Below are positions 51,507 to 60,943 of a stretch of 64,000 nucleotides of DNA, piece by piece. Source of the DNA: Rhabdochlamydiaceae bacterium (GTDB taxonomy: Bacteria; Chlamydiota; Chlamydiia; Chlamydiales; Rhabdochlamydiaceae); NCBI GenBank assembly GCA_019745395.1, contig JAIETG010000027.1, forward strand, positions 154,665 to 218,664. Reading direction: 5' to 3'. Position 1 is the first letter of the stretch. Each line of letters begins with the position of its first letter. Below the pieces are notes generated by a model, which worked only from the letters and a program-made list of their open reading frames with translations, was not told the origin of the DNA and did no database searches. The translations under genes were made by a program, and so were the position numbers.

Positions 51507-53552
51507 TTACGGTTGTATGCAGCCTTGTATTTCTTTTACTAAGCGATCGGCGTGATATACGCTTTGCAGAGCTTCTACAATCCCTTGAGAATGCACGCTA
51601 ATTGCCCTTCCTTTTTCTTCTTCAAATTGATAACTCCAGGCAATGGAATGCGCATTTCCGTCAAAGATTATTCCCACCCACTCTCTTTGAGCATTAATAA
51701 CCGGGCTACCGGAATTTCCTCCAATAATATCATGGGTAGAAACAAAATTCAATGGGACCTTTTTAGAGATACTGTCTTGTGCCGCGATCCAAGGGAACAA
51801 AAGATGGTATGGTTTTTCAAAACCATGCTTTTTTACATGCTCATACATCCCTCCCCAAGTCGTAAAAGGCTGTATAAATTTTTTCTTCTCTTCATAACCT
51901 TTCATCTGTCCTAAAGAAAGACGAAGAGTAAAAGTGGCATCTGGATAGACTGCATCTCCATAAAGATCAAATTCTTGCTCCGCAATAGATGTATAACACT
52001 CCCTTTGCAAAGGATCTAATGTCTCTTCCTTAACTTTACGTACCTGGCGCGCATAAACATCAACAGCCTTGGCCAAAAGGAGCAAAGGATCTAAAGATGA
52101 GATGACTCTATCTGGATTTTTATAAAGTAAAGACCTAGTCTTAAGATCATAAAGACTCGTTGATTCCATAATTTTTTTAGCTGTTTTTTGAGGAGAGGCA
52201 TCTTGTAAAATCTGCTGCATTAGGGGGTGACTTGCGCCTAAAACGGAACGTAAATTTTCAAGCCCTGCCTCCAAACACATAGTTTCCCATTCTGGATAAA
52301 ACGGTTCCTCAGAAAGAATTTTCATCTCACATTTAGAGAGTTCTGTATCCACATATTCAGGAAGCCTTTTTTCATTGGGAAGTTTTAACTCCTCAGACAT
52401 TCTAACAAGTGTTTTAGCAAGACCATATAGCTTCGAATAATTAGATCCAAAGCCCTCTAACACAAAATGGGACTGAACATAAGACTTACTATCTTCTAAA
52501 GATGATTTTACTAGATTCCTGGGCTTTTGTGAATACTTGGAAAAAGCCGCTTCTTTTTTCTGTTTAAGGGCAATCGGAGATGCATTTTGAAAACTTTTTT
52601 TAAGCCCTTGGTAGACTTTATAAGCATTTGCTAAAGAATGACGCTCTTGAGAGGATATGCGCTCCTGCTCTTTTCCGCGTTTTGCAAACGCTGCGATTTT
52701 TTCAAGTCTATCCTCTAAGAAATGCGAAATCATAGGAATTTCAACTTCTTGGCAAAAGCGCAAATGATCTGACGTGAGCATTCGTCGAGTTTTTCCCGGA
52801 TGCCCAACTACAAATAATAATTCTCCTTCTTGAGGACCCGATGAGCTCCAAGAAAAATAACTCTCTGGGTGCACCGGTTTTCCTTCCTCATAAATCCTAA
52901 AAAAACACACGTCTAAAGAGTAGCGAGGGAATTCGAAATTATCAATATCTCCGCCCATAGATGCCACATGAGAATCTGGGGCCATTACTAAACGAACATC
53001 CGTATATCGCTTATACAGATAAAGATGATATTTAGCTCCGTGGTATAAAATAACCACTTCCGGTTGCAATCCTGTATCTTTAAAAGCTTTTTTTTGGATC
53101 TCAGCACAAATTTCTTTTTGAGCTTGCTCTTTTTCTGCAAAAGAAAGATTAGATGCGATCCGAGACTGCACTTCTTCTGTAACATCAGAAATCGCTAAAA
53201 GTTGATCTACGTAAAGATTGGGACATAGAAGTTCGTCTTCTTGCAATTTTGCATAAAAACCTTCTTCTAAATAGTTCTGCTTGGAGGAAGAAAGATTATG
53301 AATAACTCTTGCTCCCACATGATGATTGGTCATCACAAGCCCCTGAGAAGAGATAAAAGAAGCTGAGCCTCCTGTACTAAATCTAAGAGCTGATTTTTGT
53401 ACCTGAGAGAGCCACTGATCGTCAATTTCTACGCCATAGGTTTTAGCGATTTTTTTTTTAGGTACTTGAGAAAAAGGCCACATTCCTTCTTCGCCATAAA
53501 GAGAAAACATACATAAGACAGCACTTAAAGATAGCAGCCATTTTCCTTTCAT
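51507..53552 (-). CDS. S46-family dipeptidyl peptidase (DPP7-like)
   Basis: A 681-residue exported peptidase. The signal peptide (MKGKWLLSLSAVLCMFSLYG) is followed by the mature start EEGMWPF, typical of S46. The catalytic His78 lies in VMTNHHVG, the catalytic Asp in the 'GGDIDNFEFPRYSLD' region and Ser614 in IIGGNSGSPV. S46 enzymes remove dipeptides from the N-terminus of peptides in the periplasm. Eighteen residues after the Ser is Gly (FDG), where DPP11 has Arg; this points to DPP7-type specificity for hydrophobic residues. It is first in an operon with an amino acid permease and aminotransferase. Confidence 0.88.
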   Translation of the reverse strand: MKGKWLLSLSAVLCMFSLYGEEGMWPFSQVPKKKIAKTYGVEIDDQWLSQVQKSALRFSTGGSASFISSQGLVMTNHHVGARVIHNLSSSKQNYLEEGFYAKLQEDELLCPNLYVDQLLAISDVTEEVQSRIASNLSFAEKEQAQKEICAEIQKKAFKDTGLQPEVVILYHGAKYHLYLYKRYTDVRLVMAPDSHVASMGGDIDNFEFPRYSLDVCFFRIYEEGKPVHPESYFSWSSSGPQEGELLFVVGHPGKTRRMLTSDHLRFCQEVEIPMISHFLEDRLEKIAAFAKRGKEQERISSQERHSLANAYKVYQGLKKSFQNASPIALKQKKEAAFSKYSQKPRNLVKSSLEDSKSYVQSHFVLEGFGSNYSKLYGLAKTLVRMSEELKLPNEKRLPEYVDTELSKCEMKILSEEPFYPEWETMCLEAGLENLRSVLGASHPLMQQILQDASPQKTAKKIMESTSLYDLKTRSLLYKNPDRVISSLDPLLLLAKAVDVYARQVRKVKEETLDPLQRECYTSIAEQEFDLYGDAVYPDATFTLRLSLGQMKGYEEKKKFIQPFTTWGGMYEHVKKHGFEKPYHLLFPWIAAQDSISKKVPLNFVSTHDIIGGNSGSPVINAQREWVGIIFDGNAHSIAWSYQFEEEKGRAISVHSQGIVEALQSVYHADRLVKEIQGCIQP

Positions 53553-53583
53553 AATACCCCAAAAAATAAATACATTTTTAAAG

Positions 53584-55275
53584 ATGATTCAGTTCTCTTT
53601 TTATTGGATAAATAGCTCCGATCTTGTTATTTTGTCTACTCTTATTCTTATTTTTTCAGGTCTTTTCTACACTCTTATGATCAAATCTGCCACAACTACC
53701 GCTAGAAAAACTTTCGAATACATCGCCCCTCCTCTTACGACTGCTGCAATTGCAATTGCTCTCTATCATATCTCTCAACAAGCTCGCCCCCGAGAAGAAA
53801 AAGCCCTTCAAGCTGCAGGCGTAGCTTTTTTAGGAACTCTGGTCTTGTGTGCTTCCAGCAGCACTGTTCAAGAAATATTTGAAAAAGAATTTTGGGATGG
53901 AGTTGCATCCATTTTTTTCTCATCTACAAATCTAGAACCTGTAGAAGTACTAACCAGAAAACTCTTAATCTTTTCAACAGATAGGATTCAAAACAATCCG
54001 AGTCTAGAAGCTCTATATACAGAGCTGCAACTACTTTCTGCCTATCAAGGACAAATACAAACCCTGAGAGCTGAATACTACGAAGAATTGGAGTTGGATT
54101 TAGAACACATCGCACAAGAAATGCGAGCTGCTCATCAAGACATCAACTATTTAGAACGTTGTTTACTAGATAAACTACAAATTCTCGCGCAAAAAAATCT
54201 GCTAAACAGAGCCGAAAAAAATCTACTTCGCTCACTCACAGCTAAAAGACGAGTTTATGGAGAAAATCACACAGATCTAATGATAACTGAAGTAATTGTA
54301 GCCATGCAAGATCAAAAGCAAAGAGCTAAGAAGCAATCAGAAAAAGAATTCAATAGAGCCTTAGATTATCTAAATTGTCCATTTAACCCAATTCCCCTAG
54401 ATACTAGCTGGGATAAGGCTTCGATAGACTCTTTTGAATACAAGATGTGTATCCCAGCGAAAAATGCAGCGATTTGCGAAGTAAAGGGCAAGAGAAATTA
54501 TATGGAAGATGCATCTCTTGTAGTTGAAATAAACATCTCAATAGCAGGAAAGATTCATCGCATTCCACTCTTGGGTGTTTTTGATGGCCACTTAGGCTCT
54601 CAGGGTGCAGAAAAGGCTCTAAAGGCCTCTGATTATGTAAATGAAAGACTCCCTGCAAAACTCAAAGAAAAAATCGAACATTTTCTTACAAAACTTTCCG
54701 CAACTACTTTAACGGATGAAGTTCTTTATAACGCTCTGCGTCACGCTTTAATAGAACTTCACGAAGAATATCCAGGAGTTAATGGAACAACTGTCAATAT
54801 AGGTTTGATTGCAAACAATGCTATTTATGCTGCAAATATTGGAGACTCTAGATCTGTATTTGTAGACAACCAAGGAAATGGCATCCAACTTACAGAAGAT
54901 GCTGAAGCGGACAACCCCAGACACAAAAAAATCATCAATGATCTAGGAGGAAAAGTCTTGTTTAAAGGAAACTCTTGGAGAATCTCTGGGATTACCGGGA
55001 TGGGAAGCGCACTAGGAGATCCTGAAATTACTGGAATCAATCCTACGGTTGACATAACAAAAACCCCGATCCCGCCAGAAGGGGGTATCTATTTAGCAGC
55101 TTCTGATGGGCTATGGGATGCGGTAAGTTCTAAAAACGCTTGTAAGATTCTTTATGACAATCGTGACTCAAGTGCTTCGAATCTTGCAAAAAACATGCTC
55201 TATTCTGCTTGGCTGGCCGGATCTGAAGATAACCTGTCTGCTATTGTTCTAAAGATTCCAGGCAATAAATCATAG
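53584..55275 (+). CDS. Membrane-anchored PP2C-type Ser/Thr protein phosphatase
   Basis: A 563-residue protein. The N-terminus has two to three membrane helices (about 13-33, 46-62 and 78-93). A helical linker (about 110-270) follows, then a PP2C domain from about 298 to 560. The domain has 'GKRNYMEDASLVV', 'LLGVFDGHLGSQGA' (metal-binding DGH), 'GTTVNIGLIANNAIYAANIG DSRSVFVD', 'LAASDGLWDAVSS' and 'SEDNLSAIVLKI'; the key Asp residues are present. The 'YMEDA' form is eukaryotic-like. It may dephosphorylate host or bacterial proteins at a membrane. It is divergent from the S46 gene with only 31 bp between. Confidence 0.82.
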   Translation: MIQFSFYWINSSDLVILSTLILIFSGLFYTLMIKSATTTARKTFEYIAPPLTTAAIAIALYHISQQARPREEKALQAAGVAFLGTLVLCASSSTVQEIFEKEFWDGVASIFFSSTNLEPVEVLTRKLLIFSTDRIQNNPSLEALYTELQLLSAYQGQIQTLRAEYYEELELDLEHIAQEMRAAHQDINYLERCLLDKLQILAQKNLLNRAEKNLLRSLTAKRRVYGENHTDLMITEVIVAMQDQKQRAKKQSEKEFNRALDYLNCPFNPIPLDTSWDKASIDSFEYKMCIPAKNAAICEVKGKRNYMEDASLVVEINISIAGKIHRIPLLGVFDGHLGSQGAEKALKASDYVNERLPAKLKEKIEHFLTKLSATTLTDEVLYNALRHALIELHEEYPGVNGTTVNIGLIANNAIYAANIGDSRSVFVDNQGNGIQLTEDAEADNPRHKKIINDLGGKVLFKGNSWRISGITGMGSALGDPEITGINPTVDITKTPIPPEGGIYLAASDGLWDAVSSKNACKILYDNRDSSASNLAKNMLYSAWLAGSEDNLSAIVLKIPGNKS

Positions 55276-55337
55276 CCAGAAATATTAAAACTGACTCGTA
55301 CGATAACATATCCGCAAGAAAGAAAAAATTTAACTAA

Positions 55338-55381
55338 ATGGAATGTCCCACTAAATTCCATATATTTTCATCTGTTTTTTT
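55338..55381 (+). terminator. Weak hairpin after the PP2C gene
   Basis: ATGGAAT (55338-55344) and ATTCCAT (55355-55361) form a 7-bp AT-rich stem with a 10-nt loop. A T-run follows about 13 nt later (to 55381). It is the only terminator-like structure between the PP2C stop and tRNA-Ala; the T-run is far from the stem, so the call is weak. Confidence 0.3.
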
Positions 55382-55455
55382 GTTAAGTCGCTAGAGAGTC
55401 ACTTTGTAGTAGCACTATTTTAGTTCTTTCTTATAGAATCTCTCTATATCTATCC

Positions 55456-55528
55456 GGGGCGTTAGCTCAGTTGGTAGAGCGCAACAATGGCATTGTTGAG
55501 GTCAGCGGTTCGATCCCGCTACGCTCCA
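55456..55528 (+). tRNA. tRNA-Ala (anticodon GGC)
   Basis: A 73-nt tRNA with acceptor stem GGGGCGT/ACGCTCC and the G3-U70 wobble pair that identifies alanine tRNAs. Other parts are the D-arm TAGCTCAGTTGGTAGAGC, the anticodon stem CAACA/TGTTG with loop ATGGCAT (anticodon GGC), and the T-arm AGCGGTTCGATCCCGCT. Discriminator A is at 55528. CCA is not encoded. A TATAGA box near 55432-55437 may be its -10 element. The last 10 nt overlap the stop end of the minus-strand dinG gene. Confidence 0.96.
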
Positions 55529-57687
55529 TTCCCTCGATAGAACTGATCCATTTTCTCTAGCATTTGCTTTTGATCTTCATAAAGAACAGGACATGGTGGC
55601 AAGCTTTTCAGAAAAGTCTTTCCATAGGGCTTTGTCATAACTCTACGATCCAAACAAACAACACAGCCTCGATCATCTTTTGTACGGATAAGTCTCCCGA
55701 ATCCCTGCTTAAATTTCAAACAAGCTTGGGGGAGAGAATACTGACTAAAAGGATCTTTACCCTCTTTTTCATAGACTTCGCTCATCGCTTGAAATAAAGG
55801 CTCTGAAGGGACTTTGAAAGGAAGCTTTGTCATGACAACGCAGCGAAGAGTATCGCCCGCAACATCGATGCCCTCCCAAAAAGAAGATGTTGCAAAAAGA
55901 ACACTGTCTTCACTTTTCTTAAAACGTTCTATAAGAAGAGGCCTCGCCATCTCACCTTGTTTCATATATGAAGCTTTAGGTTTTTTTGAAGAACGCTGCA
56001 CTTTTTCATAAACGGTATGGAGCATTTCATAAGAGGTAAAAAGGATAAAGCAGCCTCCTTGAGAAATACGAATAATCTCTTGAACTACATCAGCCACTTG
56101 ATCTGCATACCCTCTTTCATGAGGAAGCAAAAAATCTTTGGGAACTAAAAAAAGCGCATTTTTAGCAAAGTCAAAAGGAGATCCATACTGCTTTTCTTCT
56201 GTTCTTTGGCACAGCAGTTCATCACTAAGACCTATTTGCTGTTTTAACAAAGAAAAATTTTGATTAGAGGTTAGAGTTGCGCTACATAAAACGGCAGTTT
56301 GCTTTGTCTGAAATAAGTGTTCTTGCAGATATTTAGATACATTGAGCCTAGCATCTACCAACGTGATGTTTTTTATCGCAAGTGACGGGGTCGCTTCGAT
56401 CCATCTCACTCGACTTTTTTCTTCATGGACAGCAATAAAAGCATGAAGCTCTGCGAGTTTTTGCTGTAAATAACTCTCTACAAAATCGAAAGCTACCGTA
56501 TGAATAGACAGGCTTTCTCTATCTAATTCAGAAAGGCCAGAAAGACCTTCTTCTATAAATCTTTTCAGCAAAGTAAAAAGCTTGTCACACTCTTTTTGAG
56601 TTTGAGAAAAAAGCGGCTGGATCTCTTCTTGCCAAGAGGGGTGAGCTGCTTGCTCAGCTGAAAAACGCCATCTTCGCTCTCTGATTTCAGAAGCTTGCTC
56701 TTTAAACAGATGTTGCTCACAAAATTCTTCAATTTTCGCAAAAAGCTCTTCCATTTTTTCTAAAGCACATTTTTTTTGAGCCGGGATCTCTATTTGAAAA
56801 AGAAGCAACCATTCCTGAGAAAACTTTGCCTTTTTTTGAGAAAGGTCTTGGGAAAATAAAGCGATTCTACTTTTCTGAGGTTGGAACTCTGAATAAATTC
56901 TTCCTAAATGTCTAACCATGTCGAGTCGGTCTATCCTTACAGAAAAGCTTTCTAGAGCAATTTCTTCCAAGTGATGAGCTTCATCCACAATAATTCGAGG
57001 CGTTTTTGGCAAAATAGATCTTTCTTCAGCAAAATCAGGTCTCATGCGCATAGCCAGCTCTGAGATCAATAAATAGTGATTTACAATAAGAATTTGTGAT
57101 TCTGCTACTTTCTTGCGAGCTTGAAAAAAAAAGCATTTTTTAAAATGAGGGCATTCTATGTGAGTACAAGCACCTCTCTCTGCCGCAACTTTTTCCCACA
57201 TCCCTGGAGTAAGAGAAAAGGAAAGCTGAGAAGAAGTCCCTTCCCAGGAAGTCTCAGCCATTTGCCCTAAGCGATGCAAATCCTTTTGCTCCTCAGCAGG
57301 AAGATGCAAGGCTTCTTGTTTTAGCTCGTCATGCTTGCGATGGCAAAAATAATTGCCCATTCCTTTAACAAGTGTTACTTGCAAATCCAGGCCTAGCAGA
57401 TCTAAAAGAAATGGAATATCTTTTTTTAGAAGCTGCTCTTGCAAGGCTATTGTATGAGTAGAAATAATGGTAGTTTCTCTTTGAGAAGCAGCCCAAAGAA
57501 GAGCTGGGATTAAATAAGCCCAGCTTTTGCCAACGCCAGTTGCGGCTTCTGCCAACAAAAAGCGGCCTTCTTTATAAGCACGCATAACCTGCAAAGCAAG
57601 GTCTTGCTGCTCCGCTCGCATCTCATACCCTTTGAGGGCTTTACTAAGAAGGCCCTCCGAAGAGAAGATCGATTCAATTGGTAACAT
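55519..57687 (-). CDS. dinG: DinG/XPD-family ATP-dependent DNA helicase
   Basis: A 722-residue superfamily 2 helicase. Motif I is 'LAEAATGVGKSWAYLIPAL', motif II 'IIVDEAHHLEEIAL'. Four Cys suited to an iron-sulphur cluster lie between them (YFCHRK and ACTHIECPHFKKC). C-terminal motifs include 'LFATSSFWEGIDVAGDTLRC' and 'FKQGFGRLIRTKDDRGCVV'. It unwinds forked DNA or DNA-RNA hybrids. It starts just after the rpoD stop (TAAC-ATG), so it is read with rpoD. Its last codons and stop lie inside the 3' end of convergent tRNA-Ala. Confidence 0.9.
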   Translation of the reverse strand: MLPIESIFSSEGLLSKALKGYEMRAEQQDLALQVMRAYKEGRFLLAEAATGVGKSWAYLIPALLWAASQRETTIISTHTIALQEQLLKKDIPFLLDLLGLDLQVTLVKGMGNYFCHRKHDELKQEALHLPAEEQKDLHRLGQMAETSWEGTSSQLSFSLTPGMWEKVAAERGACTHIECPHFKKCFFFQARKKVAESQILIVNHYLLISELAMRMRPDFAEERSILPKTPRIIVDEAHHLEEIALESFSVRIDRLDMVRHLGRIYSEFQPQKSRIALFSQDLSQKKAKFSQEWLLLFQIEIPAQKKCALEKMEELFAKIEEFCEQHLFKEQASEIRERRWRFSAEQAAHPSWQEEIQPLFSQTQKECDKLFTLLKRFIEEGLSGLSELDRESLSIHTVAFDFVESYLQQKLAELHAFIAVHEEKSRVRWIEATPSLAIKNITLVDARLNVSKYLQEHLFQTKQTAVLCSATLTSNQNFSLLKQQIGLSDELLCQRTEEKQYGSPFDFAKNALFLVPKDFLLPHERGYADQVADVVQEIIRISQGGCFILFTSYEMLHTVYEKVQRSSKKPKASYMKQGEMARPLLIERFKKSEDSVLFATSSFWEGIDVAGDTLRCVVMTKLPFKVPSEPLFQAMSEVYEKEGKDPFSQYSLPQACLKFKQGFGRLIRTKDDRGCVVCLDRRVMTKPYGKTFLKSLPPCPVLYEDQKQMLEKMDQFYRGNGA

Positions 57688-57688
57688 G

Positions 57689-59353
57689 TTAATCAGTTTC
57701 TAAAAGGTCTAAGAACGCTTGCAGTTGTTTTGAACGCGTTGGATGGCGCATCTTTCTTAAAGCCTTAGCTTCAATCTGACGAACCCTTTCTCGTGTGACT
57801 TTAAAGCGTACTCCAACCTCTTCCAAGGTCTTAGGCTTACCGTCTAAAAGGCCAAAACGTTCAATGAGCACTGTTCTCTCACGATCTGTAAGAGTCGCCA
57901 GAACTTCACCCATTTTGTCTTTTAAAATAGCATAACCAGTAGCTTCTGCCGGCGATTCGATCGCCGTATCTTCTAAAAAGTCTCCAAATTGACTCTCTCC
58001 GCCATCTCCCACTTCTGCTTGTAAAGAGATCGGATGTTGCGCAATTTTGTAAATTTCTCGGACTCTTTCTGGAGTGAGACCAAGTTCGCTTGCAAGTTCT
58101 TCCGGAGTTGGCTCTCGACCCGTTTCCATCATCAACTTTTTAGCACCGCGAAGGACTTTATTAATTGTTTCAATCATATGTACAGGGATACGAATAGTCC
58201 TTGCTTGATCTGCGATTGCTCGCGTCACAGCTTGACGAATCCACCACGTAGCATACGTAGAAAACTTATATCCTCTACGATATTCGAACTTCTCTACCGC
58301 CTTCATGAGACCCACATTTCCCTCTTGTATCAAATCCAAGAAAGAAAGGCCTCGGTTGGTATATTTTTTCGCAATGGAGATCACAAGACGAAGGTTCGAC
58401 TCCACCATTTCGCGCTTGGCTTCCTGGCTCTTGTCCATCCAACGCTGTAGCATACGAACATCTTTTTTGAACTCATCCATAGTTCTTCCGGCCGCTAGCT
58501 CTCTTTTGGCCAGTTTCCTTCGGATCCCTTGCAATTTAGAAGCTGCAAACTTATTTTTTTCTGCACGAGGAATTAACTCTTGGATTTCTCGCTCCAACAC
58601 TAAGAAACGATCATACGCAGTGAGAATAACTTCAATAAAATCTTCAATGATATTGTGTTTACAAAAAATCCTCTTAAGATAAGCCTGAGTACGAATTCTG
58701 CACTTTTCTATATCTTCAGAAATTTTAACACGATCTACTTTTTTCAGGCTGGGGTCTTTTAATTGAATCTGCAAAGTCTCTAAAAAAGCATCTTCTTGTT
58801 TTAGGAGATTGCATAATTTAGGCAAAAGCACCAAATAGGCCGCTTTATCCGAAACTTCTTTTTCAGAAACAATTTTATCAAAGCGATCTTTTCCCGTGAT
58901 AAGGTAATTGGCGATAGAGATTGCTTCTCGTGTCGAGTAGCGAAAACGCATAATGATGCGCTCGATCTGAATTTGCGCTTTCTCAATTCTTTTGGAGATT
59001 TCAACTTCTTCTTCTCTTGTCAGCAAAGGAACAGATCCCATTTCCTTCAAATACATGCGAACAGGATCATCGGAAGTTCCTTCCGTACGCTTGACAGCTC
59101 CCTCTAATTCTTTAGCTTCTTTCTTTCTCTCTTTTTGTCTTTCTACTTCAGCTTGGTTCAGGATTTGGATATCCATCCCACTTAAGAAAATCAAAATCTG
59201 ATCGATTTGCTCAGGAGAGTCAAAGCTCATAGGGAGAATTTCATTGATCTCCTCGTATGTGATATGCCCTTGCTCTTTGGCAATAGCTACGAGTTCTTCA
59301 ATTTTCTGTTGGTGCTGAGGACTGAATAAACTACTAAAGGTCGCTTTCGACAT
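57689..59353 (-). CDS. rpoD: Primary sigma factor RpoD (chlamydial sigma66)
   Basis: A 554-residue sigma-70 factor. Region 1.1 is at the N-terminus, region 1.2 has '[20 protein letters not shown]', region 2 '[20 protein letters not shown]' and '[20 protein letters not shown]' (2.3/2.4). Region 3 has '[20 protein letters not shown]' and region 4.2 '[20 protein letters not shown]'. It directs RNA polymerase to -35/-10 promoters. The spacer between 1.2 and 2 (about 130-310) is of the usual primary sigma type. Region 4 has the intact helix-turn-helix. It forms an operon with dinG. Confidence 0.96.
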   Translation of the reverse strand: MSKATFSSLFSPQHQQKIEELVAIAKEQGHITYEEINEILPMSFDSPEQIDQILIFLSGMDIQILNQAEVERQKERKKEAKELEGAVKRTEGTSDDPVRMYLKEMGSVPLLTREEEVEISKRIEKAQIQIERIIMRFRYSTREAISIANYLITGKDRFDKIVSEKEVSDKAAYLVLLPKLCNLLKQEDAFLETLQIQLKDPSLKKVDRVKISEDIEKCRIRTQAYLKRIFCKHNIIEDFIEVILTAYDRFLVLEREIQELIPRAEKNKFAASKLQGIRRKLAKRELAAGRTMDEFKKDVRMLQRWMDKSQEAKREMVESNLRLVISIAKKYTNRGLSFLDLIQEGNVGLMKAVEKFEYRRGYKFSTYATWWIRQAVTRAIADQARTIRIPVHMIETINKVLRGAKKLMMETGREPTPEELASELGLTPERVREIYKIAQHPISLQAEVGDGGESQFGDFLEDTAIESPAEATGYAILKDKMGEVLATLTDRERTVLIERFGLLDGKPKTLEEVGVRFKVTRERVRQIEAKALRKMRHPTRSKQLQAFLDLLETD

Positions 59354-59493
59354 AATATCCCGAGAAAAGAATTAAAAAGCCTTCTTAGAACAATAGCAGG
59401 TAGAGAAGTTATAGGCAAATTCTTTGCTACAACTTGCGCTTTAAAAAAAATATCTCCATCCTTTCTTCCTATAAAAAGAGGATCACAAAAAAA

Positions 59494-60051
59494 ATGCCAA
59501 CCCATTTTCTCAAGAGTATTTTATCCGGATATTCTCTCGAAAAAACGGGCAGTCTTTCCTTTTTCCTGAGAGACACTAATGATCCCATTTTCTGCCTTCT
59601 TCCTTTTTGGATTTCTCAGGAAAAAATTCGACAGCTCCTCTCCCTCCAAAAGACTTCCCACACCCTTATTTACTTAAAACCTTTATACAACTTGTGCCCA
59701 CCCTCACAAAAACTACTTCTAACTTTGCAGCCCTTATATTTCATGACACCTCAAAAAAACAAATCCTTTCTTTTCCATGACAGGCGCTACCTAAAAACGC
59801 TCTCAGGACCTTACCTTCTTCCTCCCTTATCCATAAGTCTTTCCCCCCGCCTCAAAAGCCCCATGATTCAATCATTAGAAGAAACCCTCTTATTTCCCTC
59901 AAGACGCAACACTCCTTTCTGTTTTCAAGGAGACACTACTCATAGATTGCAGCAAATAGAGTACTTACAAAGACTTCAAAAGAGACAGACGCTTGAACCA
60001 AGCTCTTCGCGCCCAATTTACAGTTTTTTTAAAAAAATTTTAGACAGCTAA
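59494..60051 (+). CDS. Hypothetical protein, 185 residues
   Basis: The frame opens at TTG 59434, but the ATG at 59494 with GAGGA about 10 nt upstream is a better start. The product is basic and rich in Leu, Pro and Ser ('GYSLEKTGSLSFFLRDTND', 'GPYLLPPLSISLSPRLKSPM'). It has no signal peptide, membrane helix or known motif. It is divergent from rpoD. A hypothetical gene sits between rpoD and rpsT in Chlamydia as I recall, but I cannot say whether this one is its ortholog. Confidence 0.5.
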   Translation: MPTHFLKSILSGYSLEKTGSLSFFLRDTNDPIFCLLPFWISQEKIRQLLSLQKTSHTLIYLKPLYNLCPPSQKLLLTLQPLYFMTPQKNKSFLFHDRRYLKTLSGPYLLPPLSISLSPRLKSPMIQSLEETLLFPSRRNTPFCFQGDTTHRLQQIEYLQRLQKRQTLEPSSSRPIYSFFKKILDS

Positions 60052-60068
60052 ATTACCTAGACTCAAAA

Positions 60069-60518
60069 TCACCACTCTTGAGAAGCTCTCTCTGCAATCT
60101 TTTTAAAAAATAAAAAGTATACAAGAACCCCCAAGGTTAACAAAAACTGAAGACACTCTTTAAAGGGGAATATTTTTTGCAAAGAATTTATTGAAGGATT
60201 TTTATCATTATAAAAAACACTCCAAGACTTTTGCTCAAAAGCCTCCATCGCGCTCTGCGCCGAGGGAAGATTTAAAAAATAAGGCTTGGAAAGCTCCATT
60301 GCCCCTTCTAAAGGGTCTTTTTTGACAGGATCGAACAGGTAAGAAACATGCAAAGCAAAAGAAGAGGGACTTTTTTCAAAGACGTCCCACTTAGTCGATA
60401 AAGCTTTAGTCTCTCGGTTTAAGGAAAAATATGCACAGAGTTGGCAGGTGGTTTTTACCAAGAAAAAGCCTGTAACTGAAGATGTTACAATCAAAAGGCC
60501 TATCCAAATCTTCCTCAC
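60069..60518 (-). CDS. Hypothetical two-helix membrane protein
   Basis: A 149-residue protein with an N-terminal hydrophobic segment (about 3-20, KIWIGLLIVTSSVTGFFLV), a soluble middle and a C-terminal helix (about 122-138, FLLTLGVLVYFLFF) with a basic end. Cys residues near 25 and 28 (TTCQLC) could form a pair at the outer face. No known family. It is convergent with the 59494 gene (17 bp between stops) and divergent from rpsT. Confidence 0.55.
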   Translation of the reverse strand: MRKIWIGLLIVTSSVTGFFLVKTTCQLCAYFSLNRETKALSTKWDVFEKSPSSFALHVSYLFDPVKKDPLEGAMELSKPYFLNLPSAQSAMEAFEQKSWSVFYNDKNPSINSLQKIFPFKECLQFLLTLGVLVYFLFFKKIAERASQEW

Positions 60519-60544
60519 GCCTGCCTCCCAGTAATATTCTCACT

Positions 60545-60574
60545 TTGACGAATTATAGGGAAATTAAGTATATT
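60545..60574 (+). promoter_or_regulatory. Promoter of rpsT
   Basis: TTGACG at 60545-60550 and TATATT at 60569-60574 are separated by 18 bp and match the sigma66/sigma70 consensus at 5 of 6 positions each. The start would be near 60581, about 30 nt before the rpsT ATG. Confidence 0.6.
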
Positions 60575-60612
60575 AATCTCCATCTTTATTCCTTTAAGGC
60601 AAAGAGTTACTT

Positions 60613-60888
60613 ATGGCAGACGAAAACAAAAAAAAACCTAAGACAAAAGTTCCGACCGCAGTGAAAAGAGAGTTGCAGAACGAAAAACGCAAACTCCTCA
60701 ATAGAGCTTTTCGCTCAAAAGTCAGCACAGCTGTTAAAGCGCTGATAACACCTGGTGCAGAAGTGGCCCCAAAGCTGAATTCTGTATATAGCCTAATGGA
60801 CAAAGGTGTTAAAAAAGGTGTTTTTACACAAAATAAAGCGAATCGCTTTAAATCACGCATCACCAAAAGATTAGCAGCAAAAGCATAA
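60613..60888 (+). CDS. rpsT: 30S ribosomal protein S20
   Basis: A 91-residue, strongly basic helical protein, the usual length. 'PTAVKRELQNEKRKLLNRAF RSK' and the C-terminal 'GVFTQNKANRFKSRITKRLA' are the S20 signatures. It binds 16S rRNA in the small subunit body. A good promoter lies about 40-70 bp upstream. It stands alone and ends before a long hairpin. Confidence 0.95.
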   Translation: MADENKKKPKTKVPTAVKRELQNEKRKLLNRAFRSKVSTAVKALITPGAEVAPKLNSVYSLMDKGVKKGVFTQNKANRFKSRITKRLAAKA

Positions 60889-60906
60889 TTTGCTCTTTTC
60901 CTCTAC

Positions 60907-60943
60907 AAGAGAAGGTTTATCGTCACGATCAAAACCTTCTCTT
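60907..60943. terminator. Bidirectional terminator between rpsT and recD
   Basis: AAGAGAAGGTTT (60907-60918) pairs with AAACCTTCTCTT (60932-60943), a perfect 12-bp stem whose loop has a further ATCG/CGAT pairing. It overlaps the recD stop and follows the rpsT stop by 18 bp. It ends both convergent transcripts. Confidence 0.8.
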
